From contig QCXZ01000045.1 in assembly GCA_025024175.1 (NCBI GenBank), forward strand, positions 1,738,649-1,802,648: 64,000 nt of DNA. Reading direction: 5' to 3'. Below are positions 54,751 through 64,000 of the stretch, one piece after another. The stretch's first letter is position 1, and each line of letters opens with the position of its first letter. Origin of the DNA: Rhyzopertha dominica (lineage: Eukaryota; Arthropoda; Insecta; Coleoptera; Bostrichidae). The translations under genes and the position numbers were made by a program. A model generated the notes under the pieces. That model was not told the DNA's origin and ran no database searches. It was given only the letters and a program-made list of their open reading frames with translations.

Positions 54751-56035
54751 AAGGAGAGAGAGAGATGTGACAGATGAGATGATATATTTTTTTGCATTTT
54801 ATAGAAAACGGCACGTTTGTGTGTTTTTAATAATGTAATTGTGATTAAATGTAATTTCTGCTGTTTCCACCTGATATATGTAGATGTTGCTGTGTGCTGC
54901 AAGATTCTGTCCCACTTTCGAACCAGCTCGGTGCGGGTAAAATGGCGGGGAATTTGAAAACGACAAATTTCGGGTAGGTAACATTATTCAGTTAATATAT
55001 CTCATTTTTTGTTAGGAATATAAAAAATTTGCATAATCTCGTGGTTTTACTTGCTTTGCCGAGCTGCAACAGTTTTTCCCAATGTTGGTGTGTTATTTAT
55101 TCTTTAATACCTTCTAGTCAGACTTGTGTTTTGTCCATCAATAGTGGGCATGAATCTTGCAGGATTACAGCGCTTGATTTTTAGAACACAAAGGAAACTC
55201 ATGAGATTGAGATCGTCTAATACCTCAATAGGTTGATATGAGTGATAATTCATAGTTTTCAGGCCAGTGTATGTTTTGAATTACTTGATTGTTTAAAGAA
55301 CGTGACAGTTATTGAAAAAATTATTCATTAAATTCTAATTGTGGTATTACTGGCCTGGCTATTGAAACTACATATGCAAACTGTGATGGGAAGAAAGTAG
55401 GTTTAGCGAAAAATTTAAAGTATACAAACTGATACACGCGTTGCTTTATTGCTCCTTAGAAACAAACGAAATGCAGTATTTCACCTACAAAAATAAAAAA
55501 AAAAGTATCATGCAAAAGTTATCGTTGTTAATTATGTGTTTAAATGTGAGAAATACCTGTTCTTTTGTAAAGTCTTTTGTTGCGGTGAAAAGCACTCTCA
55601 CCAGTTTAATTTGTTATACAGTAAATGTAACTAGTTGGTATAAACTATGGCAGAAATACTTCATACGCTATCAAGAGCCTACTGTAACAATAGATGAATC
55701 CGGCAGGCCGAAAACATTTTTGTTCCATCTCTCATTGAACAGCGTAACATTTGTGGATGTTTTCTATTTTCGACGATGTATATTTTCTAGGCGTACACAT
55801 AGCTATGTAATAGGGTTTGTAAGACATCAGTTCCTCTTACCACTTAAAAAACAGGTTCACGTACATCCTCCTTTCAGTTGTCTGGGCATTAATTTTTTTC
55901 TCTCCTGCTGTATAAGACGTTTTGTGGTTGGATAGTGTTACAAAAGATGCATTAATGTTAATTCAGATTTTAGCTGTGCATTTAAGTAGCAGTTACAATA
56001 GGGATAAAGTTGTAATTAGTTATCCTAACAATAAA
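54751..56035 (+). other. Probable 3' untranslated region of MTMR3/4
   Basis: No further FYVE-gene exon is needed after the stop. The first well-placed AATAAA on the plus strand that I note is at 56030-56035. A 165-codon open stretch at 55441-55935 falls inside; it starts only with TTG, lacks any known domain and is treated as chance. Confidence 0.45.
56030..56035 (+). terminator. Candidate polyadenylation signal of MTMR3/4
   Basis: AATAAA about 1.28 kb after the stop codon. Other variants nearer the stop cannot be excluded. Confidence 0.35.
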
Positions 56036-56219
56036 ATATTTAATTTTACACTCGGTGCTTTTATTGAATATTAATTTCCAGAGTTTAGCCTTGAATATAC
56101 AGGGTGAGTCATTAGTGCATCGGCGGAAGATACTGACTTTACTGTTAACAATAGATAATTTTTTGTGTCGTTATATTTTGTTTGAACTTGTGTCAGGCAA
56201 ATTTTGTGGTTTTTCATCT

Positions 56220-56252
56220 TTGACAAAGATTACAGGTGTAATCGAAACGTCA
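56220..56252 (+). ncRNA. Hammerhead-like motif, GATTAC type
   Basis: TTGACAA (56220-56226), an extra A, a perfect stem GATTAC/GTAATC with loop AGGT (228-233 with 238-243), then GAAACGTC. The core departs from CUGANGA at two sites, so this is probably a relic. Confidence 0.4.
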
Positions 56253-56340
56253 GACTAATAATTTTTGTCAGTGTTTTCAAGAGACAAATTCCGAGAAAAT
56301 ATTTTATATTACAGATGCTGAAAGCATTCACCCTCGTCTT

Positions 56341-57386
56341 AAATGGCACCCTGTGTATTTTATTTATTTTCTTGTGAAAATTCCTAGGTGCTTTATAGTT
56401 ATGTACTTTTTCTAAGTTTTGGCTGTGGCATTGCCTAGTTATTTAACTTTTTCTGAAAATTTTTGAAAATACAAGCTTTGACTGAAATGCCTCTAGAAGC
56501 CTAACTATTAATAACAAGAAGAAAATCTTTTGTCCATTAGCGAAGGTAACTTCTCTCTAGACTTTAGTATAGTTTTTATGTGATTCTACTATACAGAGTG
56601 ATAACTAGACGTGATCAAATTTTTCAACTTTCAAACCACTATAACTTGATTTTTTTTAAATGTAACACCCTATATATTATATTTAATTGTAATCTACTTT
56701 TAATTCTCTTTATTTTGAATATGCAACAGTTTTTGAAATATTAAAAATGTTCCATTTAAAAAGAATCAAGTTATAGTGGTTTGAAATTGAATGTGGAGTA
56801 TATTTAAAACAAATAATTAATATTTCAAAAACTGTTAATCCCAGGTATACTCAAAATAAAGAGAATTAAGAGTAGATTATGATTAAATAAAAAATATAGG
56901 GTGTTCCATTTAAAAAAATCAAGTTATAGTGGTTTGAAATTGAATATAGAGTGTATTTATAAAAAATAATTAATATTTCAAAAACTGTTAATCCCAGGTA
57001 TACAAAATGCATACTAAAAATAAAGAGAATTAAAAGTAGAATATGATTAAATAAAAATATAGGGCGTTCCATTTAAAAAAAATCAAGTTATAGTGGTTTG
57101 AAAGTTGTAGAATTTGATCACGTCTAGTTATCACTGTACAGTAGAATCGCATAAAAACTACTAAAGTCTAGAGACAGTTACCTTCGTTAATGGACAAAAG
57201 ATTTTCTTCTTGTTATTAATAGTTCGGCTTCTAGAAGCACTTCAGTCAAAACTTGTATTTTCAAAAATTTTCAGAAAAATTTTAATAACTTGGCAATGCA
57301 GCAGCCAAAACTTAGAAAAAGTATATGGCTATAAAGCACCTAAGAAGCCTCACAAAATAATAAAATAAATACATAGGGTGCCATTT
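56341..57386. repeat. 1.05-kb hairpin element with internal tandem repeats
   Basis: AAATGGCACCCTGTGTA at the left mirrors the right tip TACATAGGGTGCCATTT. The arms include AACAAGAAGAAAATCTTTTG against CAAAAGATTTTCTTCTTGTT and TAACTAGACGTGATCAAATT against AATTTGATCACGTCTAGTTA. The centre repeats a 155-160 base unit two to three times (start GTTCCATTTAAAAA at 56749, 56903 and 57066, each with TATAGTGGTTTGAAA). Confidence 0.8.
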
Positions 57387-57389
57387 AAT

Positions 57390-58239
57390 AAAAAAAGTTG
57401 ATTACAGTCCTGGACGGTACATGCTGTATAGCTGAAAATAATCTTAGTGGTTGCACCTTAACTAATATAAGGACAGAAAAAATTAATAATATCGATAGTA
57501 CTATCAAAACGAATTAAGTCACTTCAGCCAGTCAGCAAATGAATCATTCATTTAAATTTACTCTTATTATACACAGTGGTAGTACTTTCGGAATGATATA
57601 CTATGCCTTCAGCCAACTTAGTGAATAAATCATTCATTTGATTAAATTCATTCATTTAGTAACGAAGGCATATTAAATTTTTATTTCATTTTTGTGTTAT
57701 TAATCTGCAGCAACTTGAAAGTGTTTTTTTAATCTTCAACTTGTGTAAATAACCAAGTAAACTTTTTTGCTCAGTTGCATTAGCTGTAACCAAAAATACA
57801 TTCGAAAAAGCCATATGTTGCTTTCTTTGTGTGTTGTATTTTTTTTACCATATACTATGCAACTTTCATTATACATTTTATTTACTATTTAATAATTATC
57901 ATTAAGAATTGCATATATATATGCCTAATGCAGGTAAGTATATTTACAAAAATAATAAATGAATACTGTAAAAAAATAATAAAAAAATGTAAGTAATGAA
58001 ACACATAATAGTGTAGAAATGAACTTTAAATATAATAGATCTATTCCAATAATTGTAAAATAATACTGACAAACAACTTCTTCTGGCAGGTCTATTTTCT
58101 ATCAAATCATTCAGTTAGAATAAAAATAAATTTTGTTAAACAAATGAAACAGTTAAAAAAAATTTCATATCCAAGTTCAGTAAATAAAAATTAAAAAAAC
58201 TTAAAATCATATTACTGGAAAACTCATACCCAAAGATTT
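57390..58239. other. Intergenic AT-rich DNA
   Basis: No frame or element recognised. AATCATTCATTT-type words recur near 57540-57660 without clear periodicity. Confidence 0.4.
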
Positions 58240-59765
58240 TATTAAATAAAATTCTTCTTTTTGCAATCAACGATGGTACTTCGAAAATTCATTTGCTGTT
58301 AAAAATACACTGGATCTAACCAACAAACTTAAAAATATCAAAATTCCTAAAGATAGCTTCCTTGTTTCTTTTGATGTAAACAATTTATTTCCTTCTATTC
58401 TTCCAAAAAAATTTAATAATTTTAAGTAACCTACTTAATCAAAATTGTAATTTATCTTTATTACATAAAAATAATTTGCTTTCGTTAACGGAGTTTGTGT
58501 TAAATCAAAATTTTTTCTATTTCAATAATAAAGAATGTTATACAAAAATTGGATTTAGCTATGGGTTCTTCCCTTGGTCCTTTTTTAGCTGAACTTTTTA
58601 TGAATAATTTAGAAAAAGATATATTCAAAAACATTTACTTCTCTCCTCACATTAAATTCTGGTACCGTTATTTAGATGATGTTTTGAGTCTTTTTACATG
58701 TAATTCTTTTGATCTAAATAACTTTCTTACTTTTATAAATTCTTTACATACTTCTATAAATTTTAGCTATGAAACATAAATTAATAATCAAATTTCCTTT
58801 TTAGATTTATTAATTTCACGTAATGAATTTTCTTCTTACCTATCTTCTGAAATTTTTAGAAAATCTACTAGTACAGACAATGTTATATCTTATTTTTCTT
58901 TACACCCTTATTCACACAAAATGTCCGTTTTTCATTCACTTTTTAAATTACCTCTGTCATTAAATGCTTTCGAAAAAGAATTGGGTGTAATACTCCAAAT
59001 TGTTTTCAATAACAATTTTCCTAATTATTTAATAGAAAAACTTTATTTTAAGTATTTGACAAAATTTAAATTTTCTTTCTGTACCACTTATTTGGATGAA
59101 AAAGTTAAGGTTTGGTTTCCTCTTAAGTTTGCTGGTCAAGTCTGTTAGCCTATCTAAATTATTTTCTTCTAATGGAATAAATGTTGCTTTTTCTACCGTA
59201 GGCAGTGTGTTTTCCCGTTTTGTCCGTAATAAAGACCAAATTTCAGTTTTAAATAATTCAGGCGTTTATAGTTTTTCATGCAATGATTGCAATTCAGTTT
59301 ATATTGGACAAACCGGTAAAGAACATTTGAAACAATTTGAAAAGTATAAAAATACAGATACTGTAACAACAAATTTTTCGTTAGCCAAACATTTATTAGT
59401 GAATAAACACACTGCCACGCTAGACAATCTAAATTCATTACATTTGTGTAGTAAATCATCTAAATTAAATTATTTGGAAATTTTAGAGATTTATAAAATT
59501 ATTCACGAACAAAATTTTACTATTCTAAATGATTTTTGTAATTTCAATTGTCCTATTCTAAATTCTTTGTTTGATCTAAATTAATGTTTCGTTTCAGTTA
59601 CTGGCATGTGGGTTGCTTTTCAGTTTGTAGTCAAGTTTGCTTGTTTCTGATTTTTGATTTTGTCAAACTGTTAGTTTCCTTTCATAAATAATTTTTGTAC
59701 TGACGATGGCTAACATGTAGCCGAAAGAGCTTTACAATTGTAAAAAATAAAGTGGAAGTTCACTT
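58240..59765 (+). pseudogene. Penelope-like retroelement: reverse transcriptase plus GIY-YIG endonuclease
   Basis: Pieces in order: LVSFDVNNLFPSI near 58350 (motif A); LAMGSSLGPFLAELFMNNLE at 58555 (motif B); FWYRYLDDVLSLF at 58660 (YxDD); ISFLDLLISRNE; LPLSLNAFEKELG; then from 59216 FSRFVRNKDQ, GVYSFSCNDCNSVYIGQTGK (GIY-YIG type) and FSLAKHLLVNKH. The reading frame changes several times (near 58430, 58540, 58780 and 59145), so it is inactive. The 5' end is missing before motif A. The 3' end carries a hammerhead motif and AATAAAGTGG. This is the fullest of several Penelope copies here. Confidence 0.85.
59695..59737 (+). ncRNA. Hammerhead ribozyme motif of the Penelope-like element
   Basis: Stem I TTGTA (59695-59699) with TACAA (59733-59737). 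Core CTGACGA (59700-59706), one extra T, stem II GGCTA/TAGCC (708-712 with 718-722, loop ACATG), GAAA (723-726). Stem III is two pairs, A726-T731 and G727-C730, around AG. The predicted cut is after T732. All required core bases are present; the extra base before stem II is shared by the related copies. Hammerhead motifs are known in Penelope-like elements. Confidence 0.75.
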
Positions 59766-60009
59766 TAAAAATTATTTTCTTTAGAAGAATCTTTTATATT
59801 GTCTTGTAGACAGCATTGTAATAAATTCTTGCATTTATAATGCACAAGTAGGTAGTTCACCAGAAGAATATTATCCAAATTCAGGGATAATTCTTTAATA
59901 TCTAATGAATACGGATCACATGTTTTAATATATGAGATTCTGGACAGATATCTTCCTCTAATTTCCCCTCCAAGGAATTAAAATACACAATTTAACTTTT
60001 GTTCATTGC

Positions 60010-60480
60010 ATACACTGAAAATTTATAACAGTCGACTCAGACATGGACGCTCTCCATAACAGGTTTAGTAATCAGTTATCAGAACTTTCCAATCTGAACA
60101 GATTAAAACATCTATAAAAAAAACACTATGAAAAGTTCAAACATTTTTAGTAAACTTAAAGGCAAAATTCCTGTAAAATACCAGTCAAATGTGGTTTACT
60201 GTGTAGTGTCAAAATTGTAATAATGTATATGTTGGACAAACATCACAGAGGCTATCAAGTAGGGTAAATCTTCACAAAAGTGACATCAGAACCAATAAGA
60301 TTGTTAAATTGGCAAGGAAATTTAGTTACAAAAGAGATTAATTTTGGAAATTTATCAAATTAACAAACATACAACCATTAATAAAAAGTCAGATACAAAA
60401 ACTTAGTAATATTTACACATACTTTCAGAAGCGATTTTGAATAATTACCTGTATATAAAATACTGGAAAATATTGCTCTG
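60010..60480 (+). pseudogene. Second Penelope-like GIY-YIG endonuclease relic
   Basis: VKYQSNVVYCVVSKL, a frame change, then NVYVGQTSQRLSSRVNLHKS and DIRTNK. It has the GIY-YIG pattern (V-Y-C ... VYVGQT---L-SR---H-SDI). It differs clearly from the 59280 copy, so it is from another family. Stops lie on both sides. Confidence 0.65.
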
Positions 60481-60742
60481 ATGGAAGGCTATGATTTTTG
60501 ACGCCGACATATTGACACTGTCTATATTTCATTTTTCTGTTTTGTTGAATTTAAATGTACAATTTCAAGCTGTATTTTAATGTTCTACGATTAATTCATC
60601 TATTCCTTTTTAATACGAATTACTGAAACACAGGAAGAAGAAATTACGTGGTATATTGGGAAAATAATTCACAACATAAAACTCCTTAAAATTAATCTCA
60701 CTTTCAGTAAAATCTATTCTTGTTATTATGTGCTATGTGTCC

Positions 60743-60770
60743 TGATGATGTCTTAAATAAAGACGAAACC
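60743..60770 (+). ncRNA. Hammerhead-like core without clear stems I and III
   Basis: CTGATGA (60743-60749), an extra T, stem GTCTT/AAGAC (751-755 with 761-765), GAAA then CC. The core is perfect, but flanking pairing is not obvious. It lies downstream of the second endonuclease relic, where such a motif is expected. Confidence 0.45.
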
Positions 60771-61126
60771 TTGGCATTGAAAAAAGAGTTTACAAAATTT
60801 ATTAAACCAAAAGGTAAAATACCCCCTCTATTTCTGAAACTTGAACAATCAACAAGTAGCGACTGTTATTTTTACTCAAAGTATGTAAATTTATACACTT
60901 TTCTATGCCAGTCTTACACACAAGCACTGCTTTTGTAAGATTTAATTCCCCTAAGTTTATTTATTCAGCTGTAGAAATATTTCATTTGATATTTAATACC
61001 AGTGCTTCTATTATTATTTATGCATGTAAAAATATGTCATAAGTTCAAGGATAAAAAAAAGAATGCTCCATCCTGTAAACAGTTTTGTGAATTGAAACAA
61101 TATCAACTACGCAAGGCACACAAACT

Positions 61127-61132
61127 TTTATT
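61127..61132 (-). terminator. Candidate polyadenylation signal of the Sxl-like gene
   Basis: AATAAA on the minus strand about 480 bases after the stop codon at 61612. A plausible position, not proven. Confidence 0.35.
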
Positions 61133-61611
61133 TAACTAAGTCCAGTACGTATTAACATAGCATAATAATAAATAAACCTTTCGACACTGATTAGAATAAC
61201 TTAAATTATACATAAAGTCATTTAATAATAAAAATTATAGAATATTTTCCAAACGGAACATATTAAAACATACAATAAATTAATCTAATAAAATTAACAA
61301 AATGGGACAAACTCTAAGCTTCCCAATTACTGCCTCATCTTTATAATACACACAGTAAAAAAAAACATCTGCTTGACAGATGCGTTAATGTACAATGCAC
61401 AAATTAAACAGCGAATTTTGTTAATATTGCACAGATTAAAAACGTCTCAACTCCAAAAAAAAAAACCAGTCTTTTCGTTGCAAAAAAAAAACACAAAACG
61501 ACAATGATGGATCACTGGAGCAACAAAACTCAAAACGGCTCTGGAACGAAGAAACAACAAAAGGGAAACACAAACGCACGTGTTGCTCTGGTGACCCGTC
61601 ATCTCGGCTTA

Positions 61612-61757
61612 CTACCAGTACAGGGAACTGTGGAACACGTTGTCTCCGGCACCCATGTACCTGCTAGTGCTGTTCAGGTTGGGGTTTTGCGAACGGCCCC
61701 TGCCCCGACCCAGCACGGGGTCTCTGAAGGGCATGTAACCTCTCATCTGGTTAAAAC
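61612..61757 (-). CDS. Sxl: Sex-lethal-like protein, last coding exon (RG-rich tail)
   Basis: The minus-strand acceptor TCTCTTGAATCAG ends at 61758. The exon adds GT to the G left by the previous exon (Gly), then reads FNQMRGYMPFRDPVLGRGRG, RSQNPNLNSTSRYMGAGDNV and FHSSLYW, ending in TAG (61614-61612) followed at once by TAA. The RGRGR block is typical of RNA-binding protein tails. The plus-strand ORF over this site is its shadow. The Sxl name rests mainly on the exon before it. Confidence 0.75.
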
Positions 61758-61961
61758 CTGATTCAAGAGAAGCGTGTCACTCAAAACTGACAAGATAATC
61801 ATTAATGTGAACAACGGGGGATGAACAAAAAATTTTGGTGGCGTTAAGCATGGTTCAGAACCAAGTGACAAGATCTGAAGTGGTGCGACCGCTAGTATTT
61901 TGACCCAACAGGTGGTCACTACTGTTTGCAGGTTCTGAATCTCGTTTGAGATTGTTCCTAC
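61758..61961 (-). other. Last intron of the Sxl-like gene, open for 35 codons
   Basis: 204 bases, donor GTAGGA (61961 downward) and acceptor CAG at 61760-61758. If kept in the mRNA, the frame continues as RNNLKRDSEPANSSDHLLGQ then NTSGRTTSDLVTWF to a TGA at 61857-61855, which gives a different C-terminus. Confidence 0.6.
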
Positions 61962-62119
61962 CTCTTGTGTACATGTACGGCTGATTTAAATCGATATACT
62001 GTGCTTTTTGTCTTCCGTGGTCCTCCGCTACTCTTACGCTCAAGGGAAGCAAGGAATTCTCCAGCTGCTTTCCATCCAAGTTGGCGATGGCAGCCTGCGC
62101 CTGTTCACCTTTGGAAAAC
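61962..62119 (-). CDS. Sxl: Sex-lethal-like protein, exon with end of second RRM
   Basis: The minus-strand acceptor TCACTTCTCAG ends at 62120. The exon reads (R)FSKGEQAQAAIANLDGKQ then LENSLLPLSVRVAEDHGRQK and AQYIDLNQPYMYTR, up to AGAG|GTAGGA at 61962. The block F-K-EQAQ-AI--L-G ... PLSVR-AE-HG--KA is the second half of RRM2 in Sex-lethal. ELAV relatives read KFAN instead of RxAEDHGxxKA and carry a third RRM after a hinge, which is absent here. Sxl binds U-rich RNA; its sex-determining role is a feature of flies and should not be assumed in other insects. Confidence 0.75.
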
Positions 62120-64000
62120 CTGAGAAGTGAGTGAAAATCTAAATTAATAAACAAAAACTGAAGATAAAACCCAGAAGTGAGCATGAAACTAAAAATTTTG
62201 CCATCAGAATTTTTCACATCTGTACTCTCAGTTGCAATATTCATGCAACAACATAAGGGGCACTCTAAGTTTAGTACCTTTTTCCACCAAACGATGGGGC
62301 AAGCACAGTATCCCTATTGAGCAACAATTCCCGGTTTTTATGCAATTCAAAATTACCACATTTGAATATCTGCAGAGTTCAATGACAGGTAAGATCTACC
62401 CTCGGATCTACCTGTTTTTACGATTACACCCAATNTAACAAGGCCAGCCCAACCGGTGCGGTATAGCTAGGAATATGAAATTAGAGTTCCAAATGGACAG
62501 ATATAACGCTCGTAGGTATAAAGGGTCGGCGTTAACGAAATTTAATAGCAATTACCTTCATTTCTAAACTCTTTGAGGCATGCCTATTTAATAAACCAAA
62601 ATATGTAAAAGGTTGGGATATAACGACAGTAATCTATTGTGATGTCACTAAACGCTGCTCTGCCTTGATTTGTGTTCGATAAATTATTTTAAGTATCCTA
62701 ATTTGGTATATGTATACAGCGGCAATATTTTGTCGCATAAGTAGAATTACTTTCATGTGATTTTGCAGGGCAACTTATATCTATTTTAAAATCTATATAA
62801 CCGATAATTGAATATTTAGAAAATTCAAGATATTTATAAAAACTTTTAAAGTAGCTAATGTTTTAAAATACACCAAATATGGCAAACAAAATGTAATAAA
62901 GTAAAAAAACAAATACATTTTCTCTAACCGCGTGTAAAATAATAGCGTAGAAAAACTTTTATACCACCACGAAAGTATTCGAAATGCATGTAATAGTATG
63001 GCGTGGATGACTACATATAAAGCACATTATTTATAACAATTGCCGAAACTACAGTACTGTAATATTGTAAACATTTTAACTAAAAGATTTAATATATCGT
63101 TCAAATTATTAATGGATAGTATCAACGAATTTGCCATTATTATCGGCGGGATAATTTTGTTTATGTCGAATAAGGATGTTGCTTGCATGTGTGCTAAGTA
63201 ATTAATTGTCCATATTTAACAGAATATTTATAGTTAACATTTTTTAGAAGGTAATAAGCTTTTAGATTGTTATTACATTCTGTTTTATAAACAGGGCGGA
63301 TACGTGGAGCTAAATTGAGGTGTATAAAAAACGTTTTCTATGTAAAACTTACTGTATATGAATCTTAGTTAAATTTGAAAATATGAAAACAAAAATTCCC
63401 ATTTACATCGTCATAATTGTACGACAGATGTGCTTAAGAAACCAAATTCATTCCTTGACTAATACGAAATTTATTTTCTTGAAGAAAGAATGTGTTTTTG
63501 TTAATGTCATTTAGTTGCAGTATAAATTTATGTCATAACGCATATTTTAATGGTACCTGATTTAGCAAAATGCAATTACTTGCCTAAAAAAATCCTTTTA
63601 AATGTGGTAAATTTTCAATCATTTGGGCTTTCGTTTAAAGTTAATAAATTTATAAATAATCTTAAAAAAACAGTTACAATTTTTCAAATATTTTACAATA
63701 CCACGGAAATCTATTAGTGCAACGTGATATGCACCAAAGCTAGAAAACGTCGTTTAACATAGGCATTATAAATAATATATTTACAAGAAAGGCATAACCA
63801 ACAAAATTCTCATATTTATATTCTAGATTTCAAATTTGTTGTGTGATATTTGCATAAAACATATATTTCAAGCAGTAGTAGTGGAAGAGGTGGTGAGTTT
63901 TGGTAGTGGTAGTGATAGTAATATTATTAACTAAAGCAATACAGCATAATAATATGTTTTGTTTCAAAATAAAATAGAAAAAAAAAGTGAAGTCTAGTAA
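62120..64000. other. Probable intron upstream of the Sxl-like exons
   Basis: AT-rich. I find no frame matching RRM1 or the RNP motifs of RRM2, so the preceding exon is likely beyond the window. One N at 62435. A GTAGTAGTGG-like purine stretch near 63873-63920 is simple sequence. Confidence 0.45.

Noticed and set aside
61504..61761. Plus-strand 85-codon frame
   Set aside because: It is antisense to the last Sxl-like exon, which has the fitting splice phase and an RGRGR tail.
1..64000. CRISPR arrays, operons, bacterial insertion sequences
   Set aside because: Spliced genes, AT-rich introns and eukaryotic transposons throughout; no regularly spaced short repeats.

Overview
This is an AT-rich, intron-rich stretch of an insect draft genome (scattered Ns). 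A beetle is my guess from the repeat style, in which TA-flanked CAGGGTG ends are everywhere, but this is weak inference. Two host genes are visible and they converge. A myotubularin-related lipid phosphatase of the MTMR3/MTMR4 type lies on the plus strand in 16 coding exons from 3010 to 54750. The last two coding exons of a Sex-lethal-like RNA-binding protein lie on the minus strand (62119 down to 61612).

The MTMR3/4 gene splices in silico into one open frame of 1114 codons plus stop, and every exon phase fits. It reads N-terminal PH-GRAM domain, catalytic myotubularin domain with an intact CSDGWDR loop, a long acidic and serine-rich linker, a short coiled coil, and a C-terminal FYVE zinc finger with all eight cysteines. 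Such enzymes remove the 3-phosphate from PI3P and PI(3,5)P2 on endosomes. The Sex-lethal-like gene contributes the second half of RRM2 and an RG-rich tail; its other exons lie upstream, beyond 62120 and probably outside the window.

Most of the rest is mobile DNA inside the MTMR3/4 introns. It includes: (1) Penelope-like retroelements, one nearly complete copy (58240-59765) and several relics; (2) a scattered set of hammerhead-ribozyme-like motifs, including two 150-166 bp solo units each flanked by a target-site duplication (14 bp and 10 bp); (3) large near-perfect hairpins 0.65-1.7 kb long, several ending in TA-CAGGGTG...CACCCTG-TA; (4) Tc1/mariner relics, one split by a THAP-domain element and one shrunk to 394 bp with intact ends; (5) hAT-type elements with 8-bp duplications; (6) a pair of 1.1-kb elements with 15-17 bp terminal repeats, one of them cleanly inserted at TA inside a non-LTR retrotransposon; (7) two or three non-LTR reverse transcriptase relics on the minus strand; and (8) a tRNA-like SINE head. 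The hammerhead and Penelope material and the nested insertions are the most interesting content.
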